A stretch of 64,000 bases of DNA from JAZOTM01 sp045657625. Its GTDB lineage: Bacteria > Bacillota > Clostridia > Lachnospirales > Lachnospiraceae. The stretch lies in the NCBI GenBank assembly GCA_045657625.1, contig JAZOTM010000012.1, forward strand, positions 27,567 to 91,566. Reading direction: 5' to 3'. Under the pieces are notes generated by a model, which searched no databases, was not told where the DNA came from, and saw only the letters and a list, made by a program, of their open reading frames with translations. The translations under genes and the position numbers were made by a program. Each line of letters starts with the position of its first letter. Position 1 is the first letter of the stretch. Positions 1-8,707 of this stretch are shown here, one piece after another.

Positions 1-39
1 GTTTACGCCCGCTTCTGCTATAATCAGTACTTTGCTCAT
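1..39 (-). CDS. N-acetylneuraminate (sialic/legionaminic acid) synthase-like protein, first 13 codons only
   Basis: Only the N-terminus lies in the window; the gene runs off the left edge. The 13 residues read MSKVLIIAEAGVN, which matches the opening strand of the NeuB/SpsE/LegI family (IIAEAGVNHNG), the enzymes that condense PEP with an N-acetylated hexose to make nonulosonic acids. A GGAGGG ribosome site sits 6-7 bases upstream of the ATG. The gene lies beyond the terminator of the thiol operon and has its own promoter. In flagellated Clostridia such genes often serve flagellin or surface glycosylation, but which nonulosonic acid is made cannot be told from this fragment. Confidence 0.6.
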   Translation of the reverse strand, partial: MSKVLIIAEAGVN

Positions 40-85
40 TTTGTCCCTCCGTCAACCTTCGTAGGTGTTCCTCATATAAGTCCAT

Positions 86-113
86 ATTATATGATTTTTC
101 AATTGCTTTGCAA
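86..113 (-). promoter_or_regulatory. SigA-type promoter for the neuB-like gene
   Basis: On the minus strand there is TTGCAA (113-108), a 16-base spacer and TATAAT (91-86), about 45 bases before the ATG at 39. The hexamers are near consensus, although the spacer is one base short of optimal. Confidence 0.5.
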
Positions 114-175
114 TACAAAAGCCCAAATGAAGCGCTTCTTGTAAATCCTCCGTGTTTTATTTTTTATAAAAAACA

Positions 176-206
176 ATGAATACCCACTTAATCAGTAGGT
201 ATTCAT
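176..206 (-). terminator. Intrinsic terminator of the 12-gene thiol operon (bidirectional)
   Basis: Two 13-base arms (176-188 and 194-206) enclose a 5-base loop. In the minus-strand RNA the single mismatch becomes a G-U pair, and the stem is followed by a TGTTTTTTAT tract. The plus strand also has a long T run after the stem. It begins about 20 bases past the stop codon of the last operon gene. Confidence 0.8.
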
Positions 207-228
207 ATAATATTTTTTTTAGCTTTTA

Positions 229-1398
229 TCAATCTCCTAAAATCCTGTCAAATTCGGCTTTTAGATCCTCCACTGCCTCTAACCCTACAGATAGTCTTAA
301 GATTCTGGAATTAATCCCATTCCTTTCAAGAATTTCTTTTGGAACATCAGCATGTGTCTGAGTAATTGGGTAGGTTATCAATGTTTCTGTTCCACCCAAG
401 CTTTCGGCAAAATATATCAGCTCAACTTCTCTAAGAATTGCTTCAGCCCTTTCATCTGAATCCACCTCAAATGTAATCATTGCGCCAAATCCTCTGGCCT
501 GCTTTTCCATTATCTCATGCCCTGGATGCTCCTTTAAGCCTGGATAAATTACCTTTGTTACATGTTTTTTCGTCTTAAGATACTTTGCAAGACACATAGC
601 ATTTTCCTGTGCCTTATCCATTCTTACTGTCAGCGTTCTGATTCCTCTTAAAATAAGCCAGCTATCAAAAGGAGATAACCCCGCCCCAGTAGTCTTATAT
701 ATATCTCTAAGCCTTTTATCCAACACTTCATCTCTCAAAACAACAAAACCACCTATTGTATCATGATGTCCACCCAGGAATTTTGTTCCGGAATGTATTA
801 CAATGTCAGCACCAAAATCAAGAGGATTTTGAAAATAGGGCGAAAGAAACGTATTGTCAACAATTAACAGTATTTCCCGCTTTTTTGTTTCCGATGCAAG
901 CTTCATTAAATCTGTCACGTTCATCATTGGATTTGTAGGCGTTTCCAAATACACAGCCTTAGTATTCTCATTAAAATATGAACTATACTCCCCTTTGCTA
1001 AAATCAGCAGTGGAAAATGATAGACCGTTTTTTTTGTTTATCTCGTTGAAAAGACGTACGCTACCTCCATACAAATCAGCATCTATTATGATATGGTCTC
1101 CTGGAGCGAAGAGCTCCATCACAGTAGCAATAGCTGCCATGCCACTTGCAAAAGCCAAGGCATCAGTACCATGCTCCAAAGAAGCAACCACATACTCCAG
1201 CTGCTGTCTTGTTGGATTTTGCATTCTGGTATAATCAAAGCCTGTGCTCTCTCCAAGGCCTCTGTGCGCAAAAGTCGCAGACTGATATATAGGGAAGCTC
1301 AAAGCTCCCCACTGATCTGAAAGATTTTTATCCGAAAGCTGGCAGATAGTTTCTAAACTATATTTTTCATCCTTGCAACAATCGCCTTCTACTCCCAT
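229..1398 (-). CDS. Cys/Met-metabolism PLP enzyme (cystathionine gamma-synthase/lyase family)
   Basis: A 389-residue fold-type I PLP enzyme of the trans-sulfuration family. Visible signatures are the YTRMQNPT segment near 57-64 (substrate and phosphate contacts), GMAAI near 86-90, D181 in DNTFLSP (pyridine nitrogen), and the Schiff-base lysine K206 in HSGTKFLGGH. The family covers cystathionine gamma-synthase, gamma- and beta-lyases, O-acetylhomoserine sulfhydrylase and methionine gamma-lyase, and the sequence alone does not separate these. It is the last gene of the operon and its start overlaps the stop of the PatB/MalY-like gene by one base, so translation is probably coupled. With that gene it offers two PLP steps able to make or break C-S bonds in cysteine derivatives. 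Confidence 0.85.
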   Translation of the reverse strand: MGVEGDCCKDEKYSLETICQLSDKNLSDQWGALSFPIYQSATFAHRGLGESTGFDYTRMQNPTRQQLEYVVASLEHGTDALAFASGMAAIATVMELFAPGDHIIIDADLYGGSVRLFNEINKKNGLSFSTADFSKGEYSSYFNENTKAVYLETPTNPMMNVTDLMKLASETKKREILLIVDNTFLSPYFQNPLDFGADIVIHSGTKFLGGHHDTIGGFVVLRDEVLDKRLRDIYKTTGAGLSPFDSWLILRGIRTLTVRMDKAQENAMCLAKYLKTKKHVTKVIYPGLKEHPGHEIMEKQARGFGAMITFEVDSDERAEAILREVELIYFAESLGGTETLITYPITQTHADVPKEILERNGINSRILRLSVGLEAVEDLKAEFDRILGD

Positions 1399-2579
1399 TA
1401 AATTTCCTCCTTAAAAGCTTCGTACAAATTACTCATAGCCCTCTCAATTATCCTTCTTGGGCAGGCTATATTTACTCTCTCAAATAACGCCGTTTCCTCT
1501 CCAAAAATAATCCCTGGGTCGAGCCAGAGCCTAGCCACATCAACAATCAAATGCTCCAACTTCTTATAATCCTTTAATACATCACTAAAATCCAACCACA
1601 CCAGATAGGTTCCTTCCGGTTCAACAAGATGTACCTTCGGTAGTTTAGATGCCAAAAAATCTCTGATATAATTCAAATTTCCCTGAAGGTATTCTAATAA
1701 TTCATCCAACCACTCTCCACCTTTATCGTACGCAGAAATAGCAGCCACCATTCCAATTGCATTTCCCTGACTATAACCAGCTGCAGCATTTTCTTTTCTG
1801 TAAGCATGCCTTACACACTTATCCGGGATAATAATGTTTGCCACCTGTAAGCCGGCCATATTAAAGGTTTTGCTTGGTGAAGTTCCCACAATCAGATTAC
1901 TGAAATATTCCTCACCCAGTGACAAAAATGAAATGAATTTATTTGGGGTATAGACAAAATCAGAGTGAATTTCGTCTGAAAATACTGTCACATTGTGTTT
2001 TAAGCAAATATCTGCAAGTTGAAACAGTTCTTCTCTTGACCATACTCTTCCAACAGGATTATGTGGACTACATAAAATAAAAAACTTAACGTTTTCAGTT
2101 ATAATTTTTTGCTCGAAATTCTCAAAATCGATTGAGTATTTCCCATCAACATATTTAAGCTGATTATTTACAAGCCTTCGATTGTTTAACTTAATAACCT
2201 GCATAAAAGGATAATATACCGGTTGCTGGATAATCACAGCATCACCCTCACAAGTGAAGGCTCTGATGGCTGTTGAAATAGCATAAACTACTCCGGGCGC
2301 AATCGTATTCCAATCCTTTCCAAGCTCTATATCATGCCTAGTGCTATACCACTTATTTAATGCCTCGTTGTATTCCTTCCCCGGGTCAGTATATCCAAAT
2401 ATTCCATGCTTGCACCTTTTGACAATATCTGAAATAATCTCATCAGGCAGCCTGAAATCCATGTCTGCCACCCAAAGGGGAAGCAAATCGTCTCTCCCCT
2501 TTCTTTCAATGCCAAAATCATATTTCAGGCTTGATGTATTTTTTCTATCATAAATTTTGTCAAAATCATACTTGCGCAT
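1398..2579 (-). CDS. MalY/PatB-type PLP C-S lyase (cystathionine beta-lyase-like aminotransferase fold)
   Basis: A 393-residue class I/II aminotransferase-fold protein of the MalY/PatB group, enzymes that cleave cystathionine or other S-substituted cysteines to a thiol, pyruvate and ammonia. Motifs include LPLWVADMDF near 33-42 (typical of the group), NPVGRVWS near 174-181 with the conserved Asn, D202 in SDEIHSDF, and the PLP lysine K237 in SPSKTFNMAGLQ. Length is normal. It lies between the Xi-GST genes and the other PLP enzyme in one tight operon. In this setting I infer beta-elimination of a cysteine conjugate that the transporter brings in. Housekeeping methionine synthesis is the alternative. 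Confidence 0.85.
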   Translation of the reverse strand: MRKYDFDKIYDRKNTSSLKYDFGIERKGRDDLLPLWVADMDFRLPDEIISDIVKRCKHGIFGYTDPGKEYNEALNKWYSTRHDIELGKDWNTIAPGVVYAISTAIRAFTCEGDAVIIQQPVYYPFMQVIKLNNRRLVNNQLKYVDGKYSIDFENFEQKIITENVKFFILCSPHNPVGRVWSREELFQLADICLKHNVTVFSDEIHSDFVYTPNKFISFLSLGEEYFSNLIVGTSPSKTFNMAGLQVANIIIPDKCVRHAYRKENAAAGYSQGNAIGMVAAISAYDKGGEWLDELLEYLQGNLNYIRDFLASKLPKVHLVEPEGTYLVWLDFSDVLKDYKKLEHLIVDVARLWLDPGIIFGEETALFERVNIACPRRIIERAMSNLYEAFKEEI

Positions 2580-2584
2580 AGAAT

Positions 2585-3574
2585 TTAGTCCTTCTTTCGA
2601 TACTTGTTTTCCGGATCTTTGCTTAAGCGTGCTCTGTCATGAGGTTCATTCCAGATTGATAAATCCGGTCCCAACGGTAAAATATTATTAGGATTGGTCT
2701 CTAAACAACAAAGATGATAGTGTTTTTTTATAGCTTCAAAATTTGTATTATTCTTAAATTCTGTTTCCTCGTAAAGATCTCTGGCATAACCCCATAGATT
2801 AGGATAATCCTTAAGCATTTTTTTATTGACTCTGAAGCCATTATAATAAGCAATGTCAAATCTTGCCAGAGTGACGTATAAACGTATATCCGATTCGGTT
2901 ATATAATCTCCGAATAAAAACCTATTATCTCTCAATCTCCCTTCTAATTCGTCAAAGGCATTAAACACTAAATTAAAAGCATCAGAATATGCCTCCTGAC
3001 TTTTAGCAAATCCTGCTTTATATACACCGTTATTAACATCATGAAAAATATATTGGTTAAGCGCATCAATTTCATTTCTCAATTCTTGCGGATATAGGTC
3101 CGGTGCCCCATTCTTATGAAATTTTCCCCATTTAGTTTCAAAATAAAGCGTTAGATTAAAGTAATCATTATTTACAACCTTACCAGACTTAATATCTACA
3201 ACAGCAGGCACCGTAAATCTCCCATCATAATTTGGCTCAGCCTTTTTGTATGCTTCGCTTAAAAGCTTGATACCTAATACCGGGTCTTTGTCATCCTCAT
3301 CTAACGTAAACGACCAGTCCGACCAAGGGACATCTGGTCTGATGGGATCGAGAGTGCCTACAGAAATAGCATCCTGTAAACCCAACAGAGAGCGAACTAT
3401 CAAAGCTCTGTTAGCCCAAGGGCAAACAGGCGCCCACAAAAGCCTATACTTGCCCTTTTCTATAGGGAGTTCGCCTGGTTCATCACCAAATGGAGTGGTG
3501 AATCTGTTAGGTTGCCTTTCAAACTTTCCATTGCTTTGTACTTCTTTATTTGTAACATGTTCTACTACTGCCAT
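2585..3574 (-). CDS. Xi-class glutathione transferase-like protein 1 (glutathionyl-hydroquinone reductase family)
   Basis: A 329-residue relative of E. coli YqjG and yeast ECM4, enzymes that use glutathione to reduce glutathionyl-hydroquinones. The order is: N-terminal extension with RQPNRFTTPFGD, a thioredoxin-like domain with catalytic C51 in the CPWANR motif, cis-proline loop TVPAVVD, then an all-helical C-terminal domain ending in the family pattern GDYITESDIRLYVTLARFD. The glutathione-contacting NNES motif of characterised members reads NNDY here, suggesting a different thiol partner. It is the third-last gene of the operon, 5-13 bases from its neighbours, downstream of a second close paralogue. 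The family is known mostly from aerobes that make glutathione, so its presence here is unusual. Confidence 0.85.
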   Translation of the reverse strand: MAVVEHVTNKEVQSNGKFERQPNRFTTPFGDEPGELPIEKGKYRLLWAPVCPWANRALIVRSLLGLQDAISVGTLDPIRPDVPWSDWSFTLDEDDKDPVLGIKLLSEAYKKAEPNYDGRFTVPAVVDIKSGKVVNNDYFNLTLYFETKWGKFHKNGAPDLYPQELRNEIDALNQYIFHDVNNGVYKAGFAKSQEAYSDAFNLVFNAFDELEGRLRDNRFLFGDYITESDIRLYVTLARFDIAYYNGFRVNKKMLKDYPNLWGYARDLYEETEFKNNTNFEAIKKHYHLCCLETNPNNILPLGPDLSIWNEPHDRARLSKDPENKYRKKD

Positions 3575-3586
3575 GATTTTCCTCCA

Positions 3587-4618
3587 TCATGAATAATTGA
3601 GCGGGCCAAATTTTTCAGCCCTGTTATTTGGTTCAAGCCAAACGCTATTATCAGGCCCATCCGGAAGAATATGATTGGGATTCTCTTCCGCCCCTAGAAG
3701 GTATCCCCTTTTTATGGCATCAAAGTCTGTAGCCTCCCTAAATGCAGATATTGAATATAGCTCCTTAGCGTAATTCCACAGGTTATCATAATCTCTTAGA
3801 CGTTTTTTATTTAATCTGAAACCAAAATAATATGCTGTATCAAATCTGGCCAAAGTTACATATAAACGAATATCTGAATCTGTAAGTCTATCCCCAAAGA
3901 GAAATCTATTATCCTTCAAATGTTCTTCCAACCAATCCAATCTATCAAAAACCAGATTGTAATTTAACTCATACTGTTCCTGCGTAGTTGCGAATCCTGC
4001 TTTATAAACTCCATTATTGATTTCATTAAAGAGAATTTCATTTATTCCATCTATACCTGTTCTCAATTCCTTAGGATATAAATCCGGTGCTCCTTCTTTC
4101 CAAAAAGGTTTCCAGACGGTTTCCCAATAATTAGTGAGTCTATGGTAGTCATTGTTCACAACCTTATTGAGTTTAACATCAACTACAACAGGTACAGTTG
4201 CTCTTCCAACATATTCAGAATCAGTGCTTGCATAAATCTCAGGTAAATATCGAATTTTAAGAATCGGGTCAATTCCTCCCTCATCAAGAGAAAACTCCCA
4301 TCCATCCAGTGTTCTAACAGGATTTACCGTTCCAACACTTATTACATCTTCTGTTATCCCTAGCAGCTTAAATGCGATTATCTGTCTGGTTGCCCAGGGG
4401 CAAATTGGTGTCCAAATAAGACGATACCTACCCTTTTCTACAGGAAGTTCACCTTCTCCATCACCAAATGGGGTATCAAATCTATTTTTTTGCCTTACAA
4501 AAGCTCCATTACTATTTATTTCATTGACAAGTTCAGATTTTGCCACCTTGCCAACTTTATTCTTATACTTTTTTCTATGGGCATCCAGTGAGCACATTGC
4601 CTGTTCCAATTCTGCCAT
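3587..4618 (-). CDS. Xi-class glutathione transferase-like protein 2
   Basis: A 343-residue paralogue of the next gene downstream, with the same domain order: RQKNRFDTPFGD segment, catalytic C73 in CPWATR, TVPVVVD loop, NNDYHRLT in place of the glutathione-binding NNES, and a helical C-terminal domain with GDRLTDSDIRLYVTLARFDTAYY-type residues near 225-250. It is the most canonical of the four copies: the CPWA active site, the Asp-Pro-Val-Leu-like segment and the Tyr of the RFDxxY pattern are all retained. An AAGGAGG site precedes the ATG. The protein probably performs thiol-disulfide or thioether reduction. The co-substrate could be glutathione from the environment, cysteine or gamma-glutamylcysteine; the sequence does not decide. 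Confidence 0.85.
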   Translation of the reverse strand: MAELEQAMCSLDAHRKKYKNKVGKVAKSELVNEINSNGAFVRQKNRFDTPFGDGEGELPVEKGRYRLIWTPICPWATRQIIAFKLLGITEDVISVGTVNPVRTLDGWEFSLDEGGIDPILKIRYLPEIYASTDSEYVGRATVPVVVDVKLNKVVNNDYHRLTNYWETVWKPFWKEGAPDLYPKELRTGIDGINEILFNEINNGVYKAGFATTQEQYELNYNLVFDRLDWLEEHLKDNRFLFGDRLTDSDIRLYVTLARFDTAYYFGFRLNKKRLRDYDNLWNYAKELYSISAFREATDFDAIKRGYLLGAEENPNHILPDGPDNSVWLEPNNRAEKFGPLNYS

Positions 4619-4632
4619 AACAGACCTCCTTT

Positions 4633-6099
4633 TTAGTATTCATGTAGCGGTCCGCGAAATACCAAATGATAAGGATTTCTGTCATCATCCAGTTCTCTGA
4701 AGGCCACTTCCTTTTCCTTTTCTATATCAATAGAATTCCTTACTTCATCAATCTTATATAAGTCTGCTAAATATCGTTTTATATTTGGGAAATCATAACT
4801 CTTAGCAAAATTCAGCTTGTACAGATAGAAATAAATATTGTCGTGCCTCAATAGTATTTTGTATAAAAGCTTATCTGCCTCAGACAGTGTCTCACCGAGC
4901 AAATATTTACTTTCAGAAAGCCTTGCGCATATCTGTTTCAATGCGTCCTTTTCCTGATTTGCCCATCTTTCAAGTTCATTCTGATATGTGGAAGCAGAAG
5001 CTTTTTGTATTGGCTCTATCAAAGCATAATTAAGGTACTCAATCTCTTTTTGTTCATCCTTATGAATGAATAACTCATTCGTGTTTTCTTCATAAGTAAA
5101 CCTGTTATCAGGATCCGTAGACAAATTCTTCCTGCCTGTTTGCTCTAATAATTTGCTATTATCAGGTCCTGTTCCAACCAAGCCATATACATTTCCAAGC
5201 TTAGCTCTCATATGTGGTGATAATTGATAATGCTTTTTTATCCACTCAAGTTTTGTGTACTCATAAAATCCCGGACTTTGATAAATATCTCTTGTATATC
5301 CCCACAGGTTAGGATAATCTTCCAATCTCTTTTTGTTGACTCCAAAAACAAGATGATAGTTGATATGAAAACGAATCAAGGCAACATAAAGATGAATATC
5401 TGAAAGAGTCATGTAGTCTCCATTTATAAATCGTCTTTTACTTAGCCTGTCTTCAAGGACATCTAAAGCTTTAAAATATGAGTCAAATTCTTCATCAAAG
5501 GTCTCCTGATTTCTCGCAAAGCCACAGCCATATGCGTTAACCTCTTTATTAATAAAATCGCTCCATTCGTCAATCTCTTTTCTCAAAGCCTCTGGATATA
5601 AGTCGGGAGCATTTTCTTTATGATATTTTTTCCAGTCTAAAACAAAATACTTAGGTATTTCCCATGGATTGTTTTGCACTACGGCTCCGGAAGTTACATC
5701 AACAATAGCCGGTACAGTCGATCTCCCTGAAAAATCCGGATCTCCCTTTAAATAAGCGTCATCCAAATAATGAATTTTTAAAACAGGATCAACCTCTCCA
5801 ATATCCTCAGAAAAAATCCATCCTCTGGGGTCTCTGAGAACACCACATTCTCCAATACTTATCACTCTGTCCAGCCCAAGAAGTCTAAGTGTGATTACGG
5901 CTTTATTTGAATGTGGACAGCCAGGCATCCATATAAGTCTATATTTATCTTCTACTATAGGTAAATTGTCTTCACCTTCACCAAAAAGCTTATTAAAAAC
6001 AAATTTCCTGTTTTCCACCACACCGGTAGTCTTATTAATCTGTTTCTTAAAGGTTCTCTCAAAAAGTTCAATTCCTTGAAATGGCTCTATGTATGACAT
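4633..6099 (-). CDS. Xi-class glutathione transferase-like protein 3 with a duplicated C-terminal helical domain
   Basis: At 488 residues it is about 150 longer than its paralogues. Residues 1-315 follow the usual plan: active-site C61 in CPHSNK (Trp and Ala of CPWA replaced), a TVPAIVD loop, then QNNPWEIP where characterised members have NNES, and a first helical domain with GDYMTLSDIHLYVALIRF. Residues about 370-470 look like a second, diverged copy of the helical domain (compare LLGETLSEADKLLYKILLRHD with the first copy), without a second thioredoxin domain. I know of no characterised Xi-GST with this layout. The extra domain could dimerise with, or cap, another subunit. It lies between the GNAT gene and Xi-GST 2. 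Confidence 0.8.
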   Translation of the reverse strand: MSYIEPFQGIELFERTFKKQINKTTGVVENRKFVFNKLFGEGEDNLPIVEDKYRLIWMPGCPHSNKAVITLRLLGLDRVISIGECGVLRDPRGWIFSEDIGEVDPVLKIHYLDDAYLKGDPDFSGRSTVPAIVDVTSGAVVQNNPWEIPKYFVLDWKKYHKENAPDLYPEALRKEIDEWSDFINKEVNAYGCGFARNQETFDEEFDSYFKALDVLEDRLSKRRFINGDYMTLSDIHLYVALIRFHINYHLVFGVNKKRLEDYPNLWGYTRDIYQSPGFYEYTKLEWIKKHYQLSPHMRAKLGNVYGLVGTGPDNSKLLEQTGRKNLSTDPDNRFTYEENTNELFIHKDEQKEIEYLNYALIEPIQKASASTYQNELERWANQEKDALKQICARLSESKYLLGETLSEADKLLYKILLRHDNIYFYLYKLNFAKSYDFPNIKRYLADLYKIDEVRNSIDIEKEKEVAFRELDDDRNPYHLVFRGPLHEY

Positions 6100-6123
6100 T
6101 ATTATCTCCCGTTATACAAACTA

Positions 6124-6627
6124 TTACTTTGACTGCCATTTTGGTCCTTGCATATCAGCTCTGTTATATTCATCACAAAACCTGTATCCCCTGGGCAAGA
6201 AAAATCCCGTGTCATCCATCCACGCCAATTCTTCTTCTCCGGCATCAAAGAACTCCATAGCAGTCTTTGCTCTTCTAAATCCCATTTTTTCATACATCAA
6301 AACGGTTTGTGGATGGGTATATAGGATAATATTTTGCCCCTTTAATTGCGCTACCAATCTATTAACCATTTCACGCCCTATGCCAAGTCCTTGGTATTCT
6401 TCATCCAATGCTACATTGTAAATAGCCGCTTGTAACAAACCATCTGATAATGCTCTTGCTACACCTACGATTTTTTCTTCGTCATATACAAACACAACCG
6501 CATAGCTGTTTTCAAAAACAAGTTTTTGTTCTTCGGCTGTGTGGTCAGAAAGCCGCGACCGCTTTAAAACGGCAGCAACTTCATCCCAATTTACATTTTC
6601 TTTCGTAATTTTATAGGTGATACTCAT
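6124..6627 (-). CDS. GNAT family N-acetyltransferase
   Basis: A 167-residue acetyltransferase of the GNAT fold. The acetyl-CoA pyrophosphate loop is visible as EEYQGLGIGREMVNRLV, followed by the beta5-alpha4 region with YEKMGF. I chose the ATG at 6627 because it starts at the usual distance from the first beta strand and lies 8 bases past the stop of the substrate-binding protein gene; an upstream ATG at 6666 would overlap that gene by 32 bases and has no properly spaced ribosome site. It belongs to the thiol operon. In B. subtilis a GNAT enzyme N-acetylates S-modified cysteines before cleavage, which is the role I infer here. Confidence 0.75.
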   Translation of the reverse strand: MSITYKITKENVNWDEVAAVLKRSRLSDHTAEEQKLVFENSYAVVFVYDEEKIVGVARALSDGLLQAAIYNVALDEEYQGLGIGREMVNRLVAQLKGQNIILYTHPQTVLMYEKMGFRRAKTAMEFFDAGEEELAWMDDTGFFLPRGYRFCDEYNRADMQGPKWQSK

Positions 6628-6634
6628 AGCTTTA

Positions 6635-7561
6635 TTAGTTTGGATCTCCCTCTGCAAGCTTTTCATCCTCTGGAGATTGGTCTACACCGCCAAAGAATTG
6701 CTCAGAAAGCTCCTTGAGCGTTCCGTTTTCCTTTAAAGTTATAATCGCCTCGTCCAATTCAGCTCTTAATTCCTCAGAACCTTGTGGAAGCAGATAATAC
6801 GCATATAAATTGTCTGCAATAAGCTTTGTCTCTTCATCAGGGATATCTGACTTTCCAATATCAAATCCATACTCCTCTACGTAAGCTGTGTACATTGGGC
6901 CATCAATAATTCCAAAATCAGTAGTTCCATCTTCGATATGCTGCAAAATAACTGTTGTATCTGCCTCTGTATAGTTTATAGTTATTTCCTTATCCGGATT
7001 AAGCTCATTCCATTTTTCTATGGCTGTTGTTACTGATACTCCTGCATTTCCCTCGAAGGATAGTCCTGCTGCATCCTCAAGTGATGTAATAGGCTCTGCA
7101 TCCTTAGCAAAAACAAACACATAGCTTACCTTGTCATAAGGGACAGAATATAGGTATGATTCTGAACGTTCCTCATTGTATGAAAAATTGTTTACGCCTA
7201 TGTCATAGTTTCCTGCAGTAAGTCCTGCAAAAACTGCCGAAAAATCCGCAACCTCAATTTCCAAATCATACTGTGGCAACAAATCAAATGCTGCCTTCAA
7301 AACCTCAATATCATAGCCTGTTAGCTCATCGTTTTCATCAACATACACATATGGCTTTGGACCGCCTCCGGTTACTGCCTTAATTACAGTAACATCTCCT
7401 GTAGATGCCGAATCCTCAGTTGATACTTCCTCTTGAGTTGTTGCTGAGTCCTCCGTTACAGTAGAAGTCTCACTGGCCGAACCACAACCAGCAAACAACC
7501 CTGCTGTCAAAGTTGCCACTGCTCCTATGGAAATTATTCTTTTTAAAATACTGTTTTTCAT
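6635..7561 (-). CDS. Extracellular substrate-binding lipoprotein of a polar amino-acid ABC importer
   Basis: A 308-residue family-3 solute-binding protein. It has a lipoprotein signal peptide with basic start, hydrophobic core and lipobox LFAGC (Cys about 26), then a Ser/Thr/Glu-rich linker to about residue 55. The mature domain has the family pattern of an opening YVDENDELTGYDIEVLKA and the AGNYDIGVNNF segment. It is anchored outside the membrane and delivers ligand to the permease at 10747-11481 and ATPase at 9987-10745. Unusually, it is split from them by two other genes (Xi-GST 4 and the M20 hydrolase). Family-3 binding proteins take cystine, glutamine, arginine or modified cysteines; context favours a sulfur compound. 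Confidence 0.85.
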   Translation of the reverse strand: MKNSILKRIISIGAVATLTAGLFAGCGSASETSTVTEDSATTQEEVSTEDSASTGDVTVIKAVTGGGPKPYVYVDENDELTGYDIEVLKAAFDLLPQYDLEIEVADFSAVFAGLTAGNYDIGVNNFSYNEERSESYLYSVPYDKVSYVFVFAKDAEPITSLEDAAGLSFEGNAGVSVTTAIEKWNELNPDKEITINYTEADTTVILQHIEDGTTDFGIIDGPMYTAYVEEYGFDIGKSDIPDEETKLIADNLYAYYLLPQGSEELRAELDEAIITLKENGTLKELSEQFFGGVDQSPEDEKLAEGDPN

Positions 7562-7579
7562 TTCTTCTCTCCTTTTCTT

Positions 7580-8707
7580 TTACTTTTTCATTATGTTTTT
7601 TATCAAATCAATACTGTCAATCAACTCATCCACTGTGGTGAACTCATTCACTGTATGAATTTCATGCATTGGATTATATATACATAGTCCGTCAATACCG
7701 TTTCTTACAAACACATTATTGTCGCTTCCGCCAAATGATTTCTTTGGAATAGGCTCTATGCCCTGCATGTGTAGTGCACGTTTATATATAGCTAATGCAC
7801 CTTGCAAATCCGAGCCATTTATCTGATACGCCTTAAGGCGAATGTCTTGTTTTATTTCAAGCCTTGCACCGGCTTTGTCTGTTTCCTGCTTAAAAATGAA
7901 CTCCATTTCATCAAATGTTTTAAGAGCATCCCCGTGAGCAGAGCTTCTTATCTCACCTTTTATCAAAGTCTGAGCTGACACCGCATTACTGACTGTTCCC
8001 CCACTTATCGTGCCGATATTTAGTGTAGTGTGATCATCTATCCATCCCTGCTTTATTTTGCTTATCGCTTGCGCTGAAATTGCTATTGAATTAATACCAT
8101 TTTCAGGCTCAAATCCTGCATGTGCTGCCTTGCCGGTTATTATTATTTCAAAATAAATCAGAGTCGGTTCCTGAGAAGAATACACTCCGTAATCACCACT
8201 ACAGTCAGGAGTAAAAGCGACCTTTGATTTTATTTTTTTTAAATCAAAATTTGATGCCCCCTGTGTGTATGTTTCTTCAGCAGGAGTGAACAAAAGCTCT
8301 ATTGGCGGATGCAAAATCCCCTCATCTTTAATTTCCTTGTAGGCCTGATATATTGAGAACAATGCGGCTCTGTCATCTGCTCCAAGAACCGTTGCTCCAT
8401 CGCTGGTGATTCTTCCATCATCATGGCACATTATCCTTTTATTTACGCCAGGAGAAACTGTGTCCATATGTGCACAAAATAGTAACGGTTTATCATTTTG
8501 CTTTTGTCCACTTCCTTTGATGTATCCGTACAGATTACCCGTATCGCCTCCAATTTTTGCTGCTGCATCATCTTCTCTTAAATTAACGCCTAGAGAGCGC
8601 CAGCTATCAATCAGATAGTCTGCTATTTTTCTTTCCTGATATGAAACGCCATCAATTTCGGCAAACTCTATAAATTTATCTGCTACGTATTTACGATAAT
8701 CCTTCAT
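7580..8707 (-). CDS. M20-family metallopeptidase (PepT-like aminopeptidase or N-acyl-cysteine deacylase)
   Basis: A 375-residue di-zinc hydrolase. Metal and catalytic residues are visible in order: HMDT (His and Asp), GADDRA (bridging Asp), PAEE (general base and metal Glu), a PDCSG segment (metal Asp), and the late MHEIH (metal His). A dimerisation lid follows the first half, with GKAAHAGFEPENG carrying the lid His. The architecture is that of PepT-like peptidases, and the same superfamily contains the deacetylases SndA and SndB used in cysteine-conjugate salvage. Its start overlaps the end of Xi-GST 4 by 17 bases, so the two are translationally linked. I infer removal of an N-acyl or peptide group from the imported or acetylated thiol compound. 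Confidence 0.8.
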   Translation of the reverse strand: MKDYRKYVADKFIEFAEIDGVSYQERKIADYLIDSWRSLGVNLREDDAAAKIGGDTGNLYGYIKGSGQKQNDKPLLFCAHMDTVSPGVNKRIMCHDDGRITSDGATVLGADDRAALFSIYQAYKEIKDEGILHPPIELLFTPAEETYTQGASNFDLKKIKSKVAFTPDCSGDYGVYSSQEPTLIYFEIIITGKAAHAGFEPENGINSIAISAQAISKIKQGWIDDHTTLNIGTISGGTVSNAVSAQTLIKGEIRSSAHGDALKTFDEMEFIFKQETDKAGARLEIKQDIRLKAYQINGSDLQGALAIYKRALHMQGIEPIPKKSFGGSDNNVFVRNGIDGLCIYNPMHEIHTVNEFTTVDELIDSIDLIKNIMKK

